Positions 46,000-59,304 are shown, counted from the stretch's first letter. The stretch is DNA of 64,000 nt from Opisthorchis felineus (GCA_004794785.1 SJOL01000633.1:57445-121444), one strand, 5' to 3'. Translations and numbers: made by a program. The notes: generated by a model not told the origin, from the letters alone.

Positions 46000-48900
46000 A
46001 GTGCCTCATCCGGAGGATTTTTGTTACAGATAAATGCTAACAAATAGAATTTCCTGTGGGAATCTCGTCTTCTCTCATGCCGTGTTGAGTGTTTGTCACA
46101 CTGGAGACGCATAATGGCTAGTGACCTACAATTTATCAAAAGATCCCCTTATTCTGCAAACCGGCTCAATATTATAAAGCTGGGAAAGTTCCTGCTGGAC
46201 AGGTGTTCAACGATGTGAAATATCTTCCGGTTTTACTGGCCACTTTACCGTTTCACAGGATGCTTCGAACTGAACCTCCCTTTGCAAGAAACCTTCAATA
46301 AAGAAACTCCCATAGAAACGAGAGGGTTTTGGAGATTTCCACGTTTTGCAGTGTTCACAAACTTCATCTTAAGAAACATGTGAAAAGAAAAATCTTATGT
46401 GTTAACGGTAGCGTTTGGTCAGCAAACAGAAAGCAAGTTGTTTCCACGAGGCAACACTCCAGAAGAGGTAAAACGGTCACCGTGTGAGTGACAACAATTC
46501 CATTCGGCAGATCGCATCAATCTGTTCTCAACCAAAATGATCCAAAACACGAACAAGCGGGTGTCAGTCTGTGGTTGAACAGAGCTCCTCTCTTTGGTCA
46601 GCCTGTACCTCCAAAGTAGGTTGATTTTACTGCTGGATCACTCAGGGTACTGGTTCTCTGACACCAAAACCGCAAAGGTTGTCTGGTTTGGAAAGGCAGG
46701 TTACGGGAACCCGAAAGACTGCTGACGCATGGGTCATACGCATTGGATTCAGGACGAATGAGAACTCAAGTCTCAAAATGAAGACAGTTTATGCAAGGAA
46801 CGGAAAGCATGTGTATTTTTGGGCGCAGCTAAGTGCTTTTCGCAGTGTAGTGGTAACAAATTCAAAGGATAGTCACAGCTTTGCTAAAAATTGTCTTATT
46901 TTCATACTGATTGGGAGACATAGTGTTTTCAAGGTCTTGATTGGCCTCCGCTTAGTTTTGGGGGCAAACTTTATGTAAACTACTTGAAGTAAGTAACAAA
47001 GTGAGAACACTCGAACGGTGTTTTTATGAAGCTGGAGTCTAGTATTACAAGCAGAAAGTGAACAGTACATATATTCACGGGTCACGTTGACAGACACCAA
47101 ATGGAATGACCCGCTGTTCCCGAATGCCTAGCCTATGTTAACCATAGTCAGAAAATTTGATGACCGGCTGATGAGATTACAGCTAGTTTGAACATCATGA
47201 CCCCATTATACTTTGTACTCTAACACGACCGTCTCTCTTGCCCTTAAGAGTGCGGCAAATCCGAGACACCTGATGAGTCTTCATCTATTCAGAATCCCAG
47301 TTAGACTGTTAATGTCGTCCAAACATTGTGAATGTGCTGCCCAGGCGAGCTCTGTGATAGGCTGCTGGCTCGAAATACATTTATTACTCAGGAAATTTCC
47401 AAAGCCAAACACAATAGCTTATTTGATGCTGCGCTTGTTCCCCAATGAGTTATTAGGCTCCGACACTTCCCAACCGAAGAAGAACCACGTCTGTTAAAGA
47501 ACTGAACGCTTACTGGACAACCGTCCTCAAAGCTCGCGTCTGATATTTTATCAAACAATAGGAAGTAAAAAAAAATTGGGAAGTTCGGTGGTGATCGTAT
47601 CTGTGAGTAGCTTTCAGTAGCCACCTTGTCAGCCACAGAAACGAAGGCGCTAGTGAATAAACGGGTTCTAGGTTTAATCACGTATAGCACCGTAAACGAC
47701 TGTGAACGATAGAGCTACCCAAGAGGGGGGGGGGTCTATTACGTTGGAAGGGCAGCTTCGTCTCCTTAAGAGGGCGGTCTCTTTCGGGGGCACTGCAGAT
47801 TTAAACCGTCTCATGTAGCTGTGGATCCTCTAAATGAAGGGGCGTTCTTCTATGGGAGTTACTATGTTGGCCTATCTGATTCGCCTCTAACGGCCGGCTC
47901 AACCTCATACTACACCACCTACCAGCAATGGGTACAACCTTTCCCCTATTTTTCAGTTGTTTTGTTCTTCCGACAAGCTGTGAATAAACCCAAGGTCATA
48001 TTCTACAGTCCCATTGGCAGCATTATCCCTTGAACTCTGCTGAACTTCCCATTCAGCTCAGCCAAGTTGGTTTGTACTAAGTTGTACCAATTTTGAAGCT
48101 CATCATTCGTTTCACTCACCAACCTAAATGAACAGTTAATTCTGTACAAATGACCTGCGACCACCACAAAGGATCATGCCAAAATCCCGGTATTCCTACA
48201 GAGTACCAGATATTTTGACAAAGAATAACGAATAATTTGGGCGTTTGTAAAAAAATTCCACGAACGGAACAAAGATCATCTAGTTTTCCGTATAATAACG
48301 ATATGGATATGGTCTCTTGAGTAAATACCACGAACGTAATTCAAGTCATCGCTGGTTGTCAATCAGAGCTTCGGATATCAAGGGAACCTTGGAAGCTCAT
48401 TCATAATACTTCTTCGATTTCAAGCCAATTACCAAGCTCGAGAGTCATCTGATCAATCACCAGTGGGGAACCGATGTTTCGACACACACATAAATGACCG
48501 GTATACCGCCTTTTGACGTGTTTTGGTATACTCTTGAAATGGCTTTGAAACGGGGTGGATGATCCAGACTCATCCATAGGGCTCAGTGAACCAATCTGTC
48601 AGTGTGCCGATATTAGCATGATTTTTTACAGATAAACAGATTCAAGCAAAAACAAGCCGGAGACTAGTTTCTGTTAGTTATTACAGTACAACCACAAAAT
48701 CGATCCGAAAGAAAGAATATCACTTTTCTCTAGAGTCCAAAGCAACGTCTCCTATTAACAACGGCCCAGCATTCCTGGGCCATACCTGGGGCAGGCTGGG
48801 TAGGTTTCTTTCTGTGCAGGGGATTTGTTGTAACAGCAGGATGGCCTCGGTCTTCACGGGTGTCTTCAAGTTAGCTGCTGTCCGCACAACAGTAAACGCG

Positions 48901-49185
48901 TTAGTGCATCACACAGATTAATTCATACGTTTCATCAAGCAACCGAAACTACCCGATCGATGGGTTGGCCGTTGCTTTATAGAACATACGTGGTTTGATT
49001 CGTTCGCTTACTACCCATTGAATTACAATGCTGAGCCAGTGTTGAGGTAGGAACCTGTAACCCGATGGACAGTTATACAGTTATTCATATATTGTTATTT
49101 ATTTTTTCATCCGCATTTTGGCCCGGATGGCCGGACGTACTTGCTCCCTTACGCTTCCAGAGTTACTTCCCTGATTAGCCGAAAA
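46000..49185. other. No recognisable gene or element
   Basis: About 3 kb of short frames. I see no conserved motif or family repeat that I can name, beyond a weak foldback-like stretch near 48.43-48.48 kb (attaccaagctcgagag, ccgatgtttcg) and a poly-G run near 47.73 kb. Confidence 0.5.
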
Positions 49186-49470
49186 CCATGTCATTCACGA
49201 AAGGATGCTCAAGTGTGAACACAATCGCTTGTTTAGACCTGGTGATTCAGTTGCTTCCAGCGTGCGTAACACGCTCGCCTTGTATGTCAGATGTCCGCAG
49301 TTCGAACCCTGGCATAGCCAAGGATGTGCACTGCAGATGCGCTCTGATAAGAGCAAAACTCGAGTCCAGCGCTTCCCCACTTTGATATGGACTCAGTAGA
49401 AGGAGTGAGCCAGGACACGAGGAGAAATGTTTAAACGACAGTGATGTGAACGCGAATTCCGCAAAAGTGC
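49185..49470 (+). mobile_element. SINE-C copy 2 (tRNA-derived)
   Basis: The head resembles a tRNA: ggtgattcagttg, cgctcgccttgtatgtcaga (anticodon-arm region), then box B agttcgaaccc (49299-49309). The body has gagtccagcgcttccccac, ggactcagtagaaggag, gacacgaggagaaatg and tgatgtgaacgcgaattcc. Copies at 24.9 and 56.5 kb share it. Confidence 0.75.
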
Positions 49471-49947
49471 ACCTTTAATCCGTATCAGATGAACCGGTTT
49501 TTGGCAGAGGTCAATAAAATTTTGACAATCATACCAGCAAATATCTTCACCTAGAAGTATTAACAACATTGAATGGGGGACAAAAACGAACAGAAAATAG
49601 GGATTGCAGTAAGCGTGAAGAGAGTTTAGCTTGTCCCATGTCTATCACACGAAAGACAAAAACAATTTGATCAATTCTGCGCTGAATTTATTCCTTTATT
49701 AGGCTCTCAAATACACTACTAGCCAAAACCTCATTCACCCAGTTGCTGCTTGATGTGATGGATCCGATTTTCACGGCATATGGGCTTGGTTTTTTGATAG
49801 ATTTTGGACCCAATCTTTTTTACATCAGCTACGTCATACCACACTGGTTGATCACTAGTCATGATTTCGTCTGTGTGTCTGTGAGCACATTACGATTGTT
49901 GTTTGGACAGGACAGAGATTCATTATGGTATCAGTCTACAAATGAAA

Positions 49948-50130
49948 GGGGCGAGACGGCTCAGTGATTAGAGTGCGAGTTTACTAACCGGAAGGTTCGC
50001 GGTTCGAACCCGACCTCTGCCTCTCGACTTCCCCTGTCTAGGCTTAGGCAACCTGGCAGTATCCCAGCCCTCGTGCTTCCTTCGGGTGGCATGGCAGCTG
50101 GGCACCGAAAGGGTGCTACAGCTGAACGAG
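49948..50130 (+). mobile_element. SINE-A, full-length copy 2
   Basis: Begins ggggcgagacggctcagtga (box A) and has ggttcgaacccgacctctgc (box B and end of the tRNA-like head). The body matches the copy at 15.96 kb through to gtgctacagctgaacg. A short T-rich stretch follows, as expected for a Pol III transcript end. Confidence 0.88.
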
Positions 50131-50514
50131 TTTTCCTTTTTTTGCAAATGAAACAGGGTTGGTCAAACTGGTTAACATACATCACAGTGTATTTCGCTTT
50201 ACGCAAAAGAATTACATGAAGTGACTTTCATCCCTAAACAGAGAGGCTTTTTGGTTTCTTTCAAGATTGGTTCTCCTTCAAAAGGTCTCTCTTGGGGTGT
50301 GATTCTTCAAATGACTTTCACTTGATGCAACCAATTCCCAGACAGTCCTTGAATTTCCGTTTACTGGATGTTTCCGTATCCTTGTCTAGCTATTTTTGAT
50401 GAGATAGGCTACATCAGTCTGGACCATTCGTTTCTTTTGGCCTTAGGAGATCAGTTAGCGTCTCCGTCGTACGCAAAAGATGGGATATTCAGCTGAACGG
50501 GTTCTTTGTTACAT

Positions 50515-50625
50515 AGGCCTACCACACTACTTGTAACGTTGCTGAAAGCTCTTCGAAGTGGACCATCATAACCGGGAGATTGAGCTTGATTCAGTCGAGG
50601 TCCCTGTCATAACCAAACTCGCGTA
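50515..50625 (-). repeat. Hammerhead repeat copy, ribozyme deleted
   Basis: gttgctgaaagctcttcgaa runs straight into gtggaccatcataaccggga and gcttgattcagtcgag, so the ribozyme segment between these family blocks is missing. Confidence 0.6.
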
Positions 50626-52009
50626 CAAATAAGAGTATTTGTTGAGGTTCTTCGTTCGTTGTACTTTTTTCTGTTGGTGGTGCGTATCTAAACGTTCGAC
50701 TATCTAATGAACAGTAAATTCAGACTGTACACATGACATCAGAAATACCGTAGTTTCTGTAAAACTTCTCTCTGTCTGTGCTTTGGTAGAAATTTTGTTC
50801 TCGTTTCAGTTCGTTCGTTGATTCAGCCTGACTCCTACTTGAATCAGATATCTTCTCTAAATAAGAGCGAAGGCGAAAATGCTACAGTGGTGTTCCCGAT
50901 CAATCGTCGATATGTGTAAAGTCCCACCAGAAGAATGATCACCTCCTGGGCGGCCCAAGATCCCCTTTGGCGGTCGTGTCCTTCCAAAGAGGATAACTGT
51001 ACTTGAACATTTGTCTTCCATCAATACACGCTGAGCACGCTCTCTGTCACACTGCATACAGCCGCAGATCTCCAAAAAATCCACGAATTTTTATTCGCTT
51101 CGCTATCCCGCAGTGAACAAAAGTGGCATGACAAATGAAAAGCTTGTACTGTTTGGCTGTGAGTGCGGTTACGTTGATTTATCGATTTTTGTCTGGTCAG
51201 TGTTTACGAAAATATATAAAATGGATATAAATGGAAAGTGTCGTACTCCCTCTTGGAAATTATTGTGAAGATTTGTAACTATTGGATAGCCGGTTCCCAC
51301 TCATTTCCTCTCTTGTTACTGAAAAATCGCATACGAGTACCGTTTAGTTTCCCACTAGCTGCACGCATCCTTAAAGTGACAACTTATTTCGAACTGTTCA
51401 CGACGCAGTGGTTTCTCATTCAAAAAAGAACACACTTCTGAGGAGCGAATCTCTCAAGCGGTCACATTATTTTCAGCGCTCCGAGACAACCGCGCTTTTC
51501 ACCGCTAAAAGTGAGCGTTGCAAAAGTGCAAACGGTTCGCTCGGGTACTGCGGGGCTAATTCTTCACAGCAATCATTGTGTGAATATTTCACAACCCTCG
51601 GAAAGCGCAGTCTTCGCAACGGATGCCGTGGTCCAGTTTAAGTCTCGAAGGTTTTCACGGCTTACATGCTACTGGATGGAGGCTCCTATGCACAACTTTT
51701 AGGATTGTGTACAAGTGATAACTTTACTTGTGCGAGTATTTGTGCGAATAAATGTACCTCTTTGGATGACAAACGAAGTGCTAGGACCTACAGGACCCAA
51801 AGTGGTTGTTGGATTCAGCTGATGCACTCATGAAGGCGATGTGACATAGGCTTGTCTTTGAAGGACCTGGTTTACACTACTCATGAAAATACTAAACTGT
51901 GTTGGTGAGCCATGCTTACTGTGCGTTGATAACAAAAAGAGCGGGTCGTCCACTGAGGCCTATAGAGTGATGTACTGGTAATGCGGAAACACTGAGTTAG
52001 CAGTACTGA

Positions 52010-52165
52010 CGACCGATTAATGCCCGGTTTTGCCCACCCTTCTTGAGACTCATCAGTCTCCGAGTGAGTTTTTGTCAACCTAATGTTCTGTCTGATGGAT
52101 GGAATTTGCCAGCTGCCATCATAAACGAGACATTCAGCTGGATTCAGGTAAGTTTAGTATTTGGA
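52010..52165 (-). repeat. Hammerhead repeat copy, decayed ribozyme
   Basis: Minus strand keeps CUGAUGAG and CUCAAGAAGGG, but GAAA is CAAAA and extra bases separate the strands. The body block ccgagtgagtttttgtcaac and cattcagctggattcag follows. Confidence 0.65.
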
Positions 52166-52849
52166 GAAATAAATGACACTTTTGTTCGCGATCTTCCCAT
52201 TTGTGGCTGATCCCGACAGTCGCATACGAACAGCTGATCAGCACTTTGTTTATCTGGACGGAATCAACTCACTTGAATCATGTGACTGCATAAAGAGATT
52301 TTCATCAAATGGTTTTTGAGCCAAATCTAGCGTTCAGCTAATAGTTAGTTAGTCTACTGTACAATGTTCTCGGACCCCTTCGTTCTTGCCTTGAAAGATA
52401 GAATTTGCATGTGAACTTAAAACACGTCAAAAAAACCCTGGGTAAAGGAAGCTGGCCTTTTTAAAGTTGACATTATATGCGAAGTACGTTCGATCAGTTC
52501 GTGGCGATTTGGTTCAAAAAAAGCCACTCCGTTCTAGTCGGTTATCTTCACTTGACTCTCTCAGTTTATCAGGTTGTTGTATAGACAAATGTGGTAACTT
52601 CCATAAGTTTTCATCAAACTAGAATTTATGCTGAACAAATGAATCCGATCAAATGGGTAGGCATAATTCGGCCGGACGTAATGCAATACACATAGATTGT
52701 AGAGTGAGCACAACAAGCAATGTTCTGTTGTCAATGTGAAGAGATTTGGGGATCTTTTCAAGGTTGATTTCAACCTGTAAGTGAAGCCAATCTACGCCAA
52801 GTGGGACGAGGAATACTGTGCAGCTGTTGTGTAGACATAGCAAACACAA

Positions 52850-53040
52850 GTTTTCTGAGAAAACTTCGACAGCCCACAACCGGTCTCGCCCATCTTAGGA
52901 TTCATTAGTTAGGCGCGGTCCCCCAGTTTCCGCCAACCTTATGTTCTAGTTGAACCCAAATTGGACAGATTTCGACAGGTTTTCTCATTTGTGCACGAAT
53001 ATCGTACAAGCTGAAACAAGAGGCGGCCTGGTTTAGTCCT
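52850..53040 (-). repeat. Hammerhead repeat copy, decayed ribozyme
   Basis: cttcgacagcccacaaccgg and cgcggtcccccagtttccgc are clear family blocks. On the minus strand CUGAUGA has become CUAAUGA and GAAA is GAGA. Confidence 0.7.
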
Positions 53041-53229
53041 TCTCGGCATTTCAGCATAGACTGGCTTCCAGTGCTGGACGAAGTTTAAAGGGGGCATTCT
53101 GTCCACATGAGAGGAGAACACTATACCAAAGGCTATCAAATGCTAACTACATGTTTTCAAGTTACTGTAACAGTGACTATGGGTTTCGACTGTATCAGTT
53201 CCGACTGAGTGACTTCTGTGAAATACCTG

Positions 53230-53490
53230 GCCAAATCTAGGAAGGTTCAGTCAGATGATAACTTTCTTATTCAGAGATTCCCTGGGTGAACACGTGATGT
53301 GGGTTCTGTGATTGAAGGATGGGTAGCTGCTGTTCAGTCGCTCGTGTTCAACCACTGACCGGAAAGTCGAAGGAGTTCCGGCAGATGTCCACCTCTGATG
53401 ATTCCCAATAAGGATGAAACAGCTGTACGTAGCTTCTCGGCTTTTCAGCATTGACTGACTTGGCTTACAAGAAGAAACCTCGATTGAAAA
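53230..53490 (+). repeat. SINE-B family copy
   Basis: tgaacacgtgatgtggg, ttctgtgattgaaggatggg, cagtcgctcgtgttcaacca, then tgattcccaataaggatga, acagctgtacgtagcttct and cggcttttcagcattgactg. Confidence 0.75.
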
Positions 53491-53804
53491 TTCACTAGGC
53501 GTGCCTGGTGCATCACATCAACGGCGCTTTGTGATCCACTTGGTAGATCGTGGCCAAGACCTGTTTTTTAAACGATTGGAGTGACTTCTGGGTTTAGTGT
53601 GGCTCATTTGAATTCGCGACTAATCCAAATGTCTGATCAAGTCAAAAGCGGCTACAACAGGGACCTTGTCATCCAAGCTTGGTCTACATTACAGAAATGT
53701 TCTGAAGATTTCGAGTACTTACCCAAATCTAAGACACAACTGTCGTCTAACGGTGACGCAAATATTCACGAGTTTATCAGACTACTAATCAGCTATTCGT
53801 GGTT

Positions 53805-53985
53805 GAACGATTAAGGCTCCAACTACTGTCTGAGAGGTAGCGGGTTCGGAACTTCATGGAGTATTGTGAGATACGCACTGCGGATATTTCCTTTAAAAAA
53901 TGAAACAAGTGTATAGTGCTCCTAGGCTTTTCCGTAAAGATTGACTTCACTTACAAGACGAAATACCCATTGGAAATCTCTTTTT
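53805..53985 (+). repeat. SINE-B family copy
   Basis: aggtagcgggttcggaactt (box B mutated), then gatttcgtg-like and gcactgcggatatttcc, cttttccgtaaagattgact and acaagacgaaatacccattg. About 320 bp downstream of the previous copy in the same orientation. Confidence 0.65.
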
Positions 53986-53989
53986 CGTC

Positions 53990-55130
53990 AATTCGGCCGT
54001 GTCCGCATTTAAAGAGCAATTGGTATGCGCATGTTGCAGTTTGCCTGTTCCGTTGTCACGAGAACAAATGATGGAATAAGTCGATAAATAGACATAAAGT
54101 TATGCGAAGGAAGGTCGATTTTTTGACCATATTGACGAACGCTTGGTGAGTAGTGTGTCAGGTTACTGGAAATGTCCTCGAGCCACGGAACAAGCAGTAC
54201 TTATACAATGCACTCCTTTTGGCTAGGATACTCGCCGGTTCCTTTATCCGGCTAAGTGCACCGGAAAGGGGGTCACGTGGAAATCAATACGGTACGGTTT
54301 GGCACCAGCCTTTCGGCAGATAGACGCTGGGCGGTGAGGTGATCCAGTTCACTAAAACACCAATGATTTATCCTTTTGTCTGTGCCTATCAGACCAGATT
54401 TCAGAATGATTTTGTCAACTGTAATGGTTGCTACCTTGATGTATTCTGGTTCAAAACCGCACGGGAACACTACCGCAGTTTAACTAGTAATCAGTCAACC
54501 GGGTACATAAAGCTGGGATTGAGTGCGAGATACTGCAAGAATCGCAAACCATGAATTTTTGATGTGTGAACTCCCTGAGGACTTCGAGTTAATGCAGACA
54601 AGCAGACATGATATATTCGTCTTGTCATACCCAGTATAAATACGGGTCAACTCAAAAGCGTCATCAAACATGTTAAAGTCGATATTACCCCGAATGGTTC
54701 AGAGCGTTTCTCTTTGTGAACACCAATCAGCAATGAAATAACATGCCTCAGACTTTCCCAGTTGGCAACTCGTGGGTGCTATTGGGCCCTGATGTGCCGT
54801 GACGTTACTCGAAGATGAAATTTTCTGTGGGTGCAGTTTCAGTGAACGCGGAGACGGCAGCCTTTCTGTCTATTCGAAAGCAATGTGGCTTCTTTCATCC
54901 TGTGCCTCAGTGAAATAACAATGTCAACTCATTACTTTTACAGGCTCGCAAAGGCGTCCAGGAACTCAATTCATGTAGAAAAACCCGTCGGGAATCAGGG
55001 GTGAATTCCCTAAAATTTCACTGCACTCATTTCCTAATCAAAAACTCGGAACTCGACAGTAAACGGAGGTGAATCATCTATTTGAACAAATGGTATTGTT
55101 TTATCTAACTGCTGTCTCCGCTCCAGTAGC
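53990..55130. other. No recognisable gene
   Basis: Short overlapping frames only. Confidence 0.5.
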
Positions 55131-55134
55131 TATG

Positions 55135-55504
55135 TGTGGGAAAAAGACTTGCCAACAAGGAACAAAACAGCTTTATTGTAAACAAATGAGTCCAAAAGTT
55201 ACAAGGGGCCTCGCGGTATTTGAAACTCACTTTTGGCGTTGATCCAGGCTGTCTGCTCGGCGTTTGATGAGCACCCATCATCATCGACCGTGCTTTTATG
55301 AAATGCCTGAACCCTTATTATCGTCAGCCCTACTTCGGTGACGTGCCTGAACACCCATCGGCTACTGCTGAATTGACTGACTTCTCGAGCGTCCAATCGG
55401 TAGCTAGCTTTTCTGATCCTGATGCTTGACGGCTTTCCTGCTGCGATTTTGGTGGGGTTTGAGTGTCTCAGAGAATCGGACATCACAAAATTCACAAACC
55501 GCAA
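55135..55504 (-). repeat. Repeat G, copy 1
   Basis: A roughly 330-bp repeat shared with 61.16-61.46 kb (ccaacaaggaac.aaacagctttat, gatccaggctgtctg and cgattttggtggggtttgag). The minus-strand frame reads LRHSNPTKIAAGKPSSIRIR, then RLDAREVSQFSSSRWVFRHV and TAWINAKSEFQIP. The protein family is unknown to me. It is a dispersed-element fragment with an open frame in this copy. Confidence 0.6.
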
Positions 55505-55639
55505 ACTAACGTAGAATGATTTCCCAATACATATAAGAACACCGGTTATTCCGCTGGGTGCCCCTTTAGTACCGAATTGATCTACAAATGAACGTAGGTC
55601 ACGACTTACAGTGATAACGGAACTAATCGCACAAATGAA

Positions 55640-55870
55640 AGAACGATCTCGCGAAATACATCCACCTGGTGCTAACGGTAAGGCTCACCCGAATCCCAGA
55701 TAACTCTCCTGTTTGCGGTATTCTTCGGCTACATGTGCTGCATAAAGCCGTCTCATGTTTCAGTTGGTACTACATTCGAGATAGCCAAGTATGGTTTGTT
55801 GTCGCAACGAGCTCCTTATAAGGTTACTGTCAAAAGGTTGTCAGCAAACTTGTGAGTAGCCTGTTGGAAA
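55640..55870 (-). repeat. Hammerhead repeat copy, ribozyme lost
   Basis: Body blocks ctcacccgaatcccagataa, catgtgctgcataaagccg and gtctcatgtttcagttggta are present. The ribozyme region is degraded beyond recognition. Confidence 0.6.
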
Positions 55871-56454
55871 AAGAACGATCTCCTTCTGCCCTATGGGGCA
55901 CTAGAGGATCGAAACTGGACTGGTATGCGTCATCAGTGGCATTAGATGTTTCTAGCGCTTAAATTATCCAATTGTGATCGTGCGTTTGTACGCATCACAA
56001 CAATCCAGTCCCAGTGCCCAGCTCCTCTGCATCGACTCTAACAGATGCCCGCTAAGAAGATGCTCAGTATCAACGACTGGCCAACTGTAGCAGCCACACA
56101 GAGGGCTCAATAATGGCCCTTGCATGAATCAGCTTTGAACCCAATGGGCAGAGGCATGGCGGATCGATGTGATACTCAAACGCATATTTGCCACCAGAAG
56201 CAGTGTGCACGGTTGTCAGACTGGTGCGGAGCCCCTCTGCCAAGCAAAATATAGCTGGTTCGTGTCAGTCCAGTATGCATTTTAAGCACCTCAGTGTCTA
56301 TTCAATAACCAGTAGTAATCAACCTTGAGACAGTGGTGTATCTGAAAGCGGTTTTGGTTCCCTGCATATCTTAAGGACAAAACACGGAATTTGATAATCG
56401 GATCCATGGAGATAACTGTCAATTTTGTTCTTGATGCTTACGGGATTTTATAGA

Positions 56455-56605
56455 ATTCACGCTCACATCACTCTCGTTTAAATAGTCGCCCCCTGTCCTG
56501 GAGCACTCATTCTGATGAGTCCACACCAAATGGGGGAAGCATTGGACTCAAGTTTCGCTCGGGATAGCTCAATGTTTGAAGCGTGAACTCCTTTAATCTT
56601 GATGT
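56455..56605 (-). repeat. SINE-C copy 3 (reverse, partial)
   Basis: Minus strand: gagtccaatgcttccccca, ggtgtggactcatcagaatg, agtgctccaggacagggg and gagtgatgtgagcgtgaatt. Confidence 0.65.
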
Positions 56606-57129
56606 AAGGACTCCTTCAAACTCACCAGTCTGCTTCTCAGTTTACAGCGTCCAGTAGACCTTCTACACATAACTTGGGAAACTATCACGGATACGAGATC
56701 AGCGACGATCGTTGATCGACCATCTATCTACCCTAGTATTTCAACTACGCATTGTATTAATTCGACCATTGTAACATTAGCTGAATATGAGCTGAGTAAA
56801 CACATTACACGTGTCTCAACTTGCAAGACACACAGAGCCGCGGAGAGCGGATAAAATTGACTTTAGCCTGAATTGTAGAAATAGCAAGTTTGCCAAAATG
56901 TATGAGTCAGACAAAACTTGCGGCTACAAATAAGATTTTTGCAAATAAGCCTTTCCGCAGCACATCACAATCGATAAGAGCCGGGTCCTGTGAAGAGAAA
57001 CTCCAAGCAATTGTGTTTGATTTTTTCTCAAAGCCTCCCTGCTATCTGAAATTATCCAGAGAATTTTTAATCGCATTCTTTCTAATAGAGGTGGAGGAAA
57101 GCAGTCAATCGCCATTTGAACAACTGTTC

Positions 57130-57385
57130 TCCAGTATTCTCATTTGCATACGAACTTGGTTTTGGCAGGAAACTTAACTTATGCCAGCTGAGTCTGTCGT
57201 TTGTGATGGTTCGCAAATGACAGTATGTTTCGGAATCGGTTCGATTTGGGTTCAAGTAGGACACAGAAGGTCGACGAAAGCTCACTCAGGGACCGCGCCT
57301 AACTGATGAGTCCCAAGAACGGCGAAACCGGTGGTGAGCTGGCGACAATCTTTCAGCAACCCAATGAGCAGTGCGTCAAGTCTAA
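57130..57385 (+). repeat. Hammerhead repeat copy (plus strand)
   Basis: Contains a ribozyme-like stretch at 57295-57340 with CTGATGA, GTCCCAAGAACGGC, GAAA and CCGG. The cleavage position is G (GGUG) and stem I is broken, so it should be inactive. Body block gttcaagtaggacacagaag upstream. Confidence 0.7.
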
Positions 57386-57617
57386 AAACCGACTTCCTAG
57401 ATTTTCTGGCTTGGCCATCAGTTGCTGGTACTTGGTATGTCAATAACCACGCAGCAACAGTCAGTTAGAGTTGCTTCATAACGTTTGCGGAGAATTACAT
57501 GAATTCCACTGGAAAAGAATGTAACTAGCCTTCGAATGACCTCTGCTCAGGACCCACTCTTGACTGTCACTCTATGAAGGAGTGAGATCTCTTCTCAAAA
57601 GTCTTTCTTGATTACTT

Positions 57618-57636
57618 TCTTTCTTTCTTTCGGGAT
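57618..57636 (+). repeat. TTTC tetranucleotide repeat
   Basis: About four TTTC units. Confidence 0.85.
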
Positions 57637-58814
57637 TACTAAACCGAACACTGTCGAGGTTTTGCGACTCACCTCTCTACCGGAGGAAAAAGTCGTTGGA
57701 CTGTAAGCCCAAGAACATTAGACGCCAGGCTACAAGCCGTAATGAAGTGATCGACTATATAACAAACCGGCACTCAACATCAGCCGGGAAAATTAGTGCC
57801 AAATGCCTGCCACTACACAGTTAAAGTCAAAGCTTTGCCGATAGGTTTGAAGATATGTTAATTTTGAAGAAGAGTAGCGCTCAACATCGCTATGAAAGTC
57901 AGGTGCGAACTCTCGACGGTGGTTGGAATCCAACCTGCACTTATCAGTTAGTCCGAAAAGATGTTGGTGGAATATCTTCGCACCCAAAGGATCGTACAAG
58001 CAGATTTAGAAGTCACAAGTGAAAATTATATTAACCAGCATTCAACTTTATAAATGTGATTTCAAGTCTGGACAGAGTTAACCTACCCTCTTTTGGTGGT
58101 TCGACCTGGAAGTTCATTGGCAAGGTAGTTTCAAGGATCACAGGAACCCACAAAGTTGTCTGTCTTCGGTTTCACTTGGTCACCATAACAAGACTCAACT
58201 AACCACCCTGCGTCGCAGGCTCACCGGAATTCCAGGTTGATGGCCCTAATTTACAGCCTACGATGACACAAGGTAAAACAAAGTCGTAGGAGAGAATACT
58301 TTCTGACGCAATTGACTCCATAGTATGCTACCATATTGGGTCAGAACGAGAGGCATACTCACGTCAATCAGACTCGTACACATTCGCCACAACATTCATA
58401 GGTTTGAATAATTTTATGATAAACCAGGAGTATAATTCAAACCCACATGATCACTTGGAGGACTTGACAGGCCTAACCAAACCAGCTTACTAAATACAAA
58501 CTCACGAACCCCTTAAATGTGTGCCCCACCGTCACAATTACCAACTGCATTGATGATTTACTCAAGGAAGACAGAAGCTCAAATTTGTCACTTCACCGCT
58601 TTGCTGTGGACTAACCGGAAGAATTTTGTGAGAACCTAAGGAAAACTAGCTGTGGTTACAAATTCCAAACATTCCGCATATTTACCATTGAATAGTATCC
58701 AGACGAGATAAAACAGGTGAACGTTTATCGGAAATACAGTCTAGTTCATCGGAGAGGTATTTCAACAATCTGATGGGCGGCTGTTTCAACAAAACAAAGC
58801 GCGAGTTAATCACA

Positions 58815-58997
58815 CGGGTGACCAGCCGCTCGTAGCCGGTTAGTTAATTGTTCAAACTACCAGCCAGGAGGTAGCGGGTTCGAGACCCCCTTAAGGATAG
58901 AGTGGTCTGCGCTGCTGATGATTCCCAATAGGAACGAATTAGCTGTACAGTACTTCTCGGCTTTTCAGCATACATTGTCTTCACTTAAAGGACGATA
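58815..58997 (+). repeat. SINE-B family copy
   Basis: Perfect box B ggttcgagacc at 58877-58887, then tgattcccaataggaacga, ttagctgtacagtacttctc and ggcttttcagcatacattg. A LINE 3' end follows directly. Confidence 0.78.
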
Positions 58998-59215
58998 TCA
59001 GTGACTTTCATGCTGTCAGTTACTTCCCAGAGTGTCTGATTAGGCGCTTGGAGATGTAGGCGCCTCAGAATGCTTGCGATAGGCCTAGCACCAGGTCCCC
59101 TCCCTTACCCAAACTTTTCTTTTCTTTTCACTCTGAGGCCTGAAGCGTATTTACCAAACTTTGTGGTTGTACGACAGTGAAGCATCACCGTCAACACTAA
59201 TGCTGCTGTCCCTGA
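58998..59215 (+). mobile_element. LINE 3' end, copy 3 (short, plus strand)
   Basis: Matches the last ~200 bp of the LINE copy at 12.8-13.3 kb: ctgtcagttacttcccag, gagtgtctga, cgcctcagaatgcttg, agcaccaggtcccctccc, ttcttttcactctgaggc, and the tail hairpin gcagtgaagcatcaccgtca with acactaatgctgctgtc. Confidence 0.75.
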
Positions 59216-59304
59216 GGATTATGACGAAATTTTACTTGAAACCCTAACCACTCTCAACCATTATCCCTTTTGGGATTGGAAAGTGACCAGGCAGATTGCG
59301 CTCC

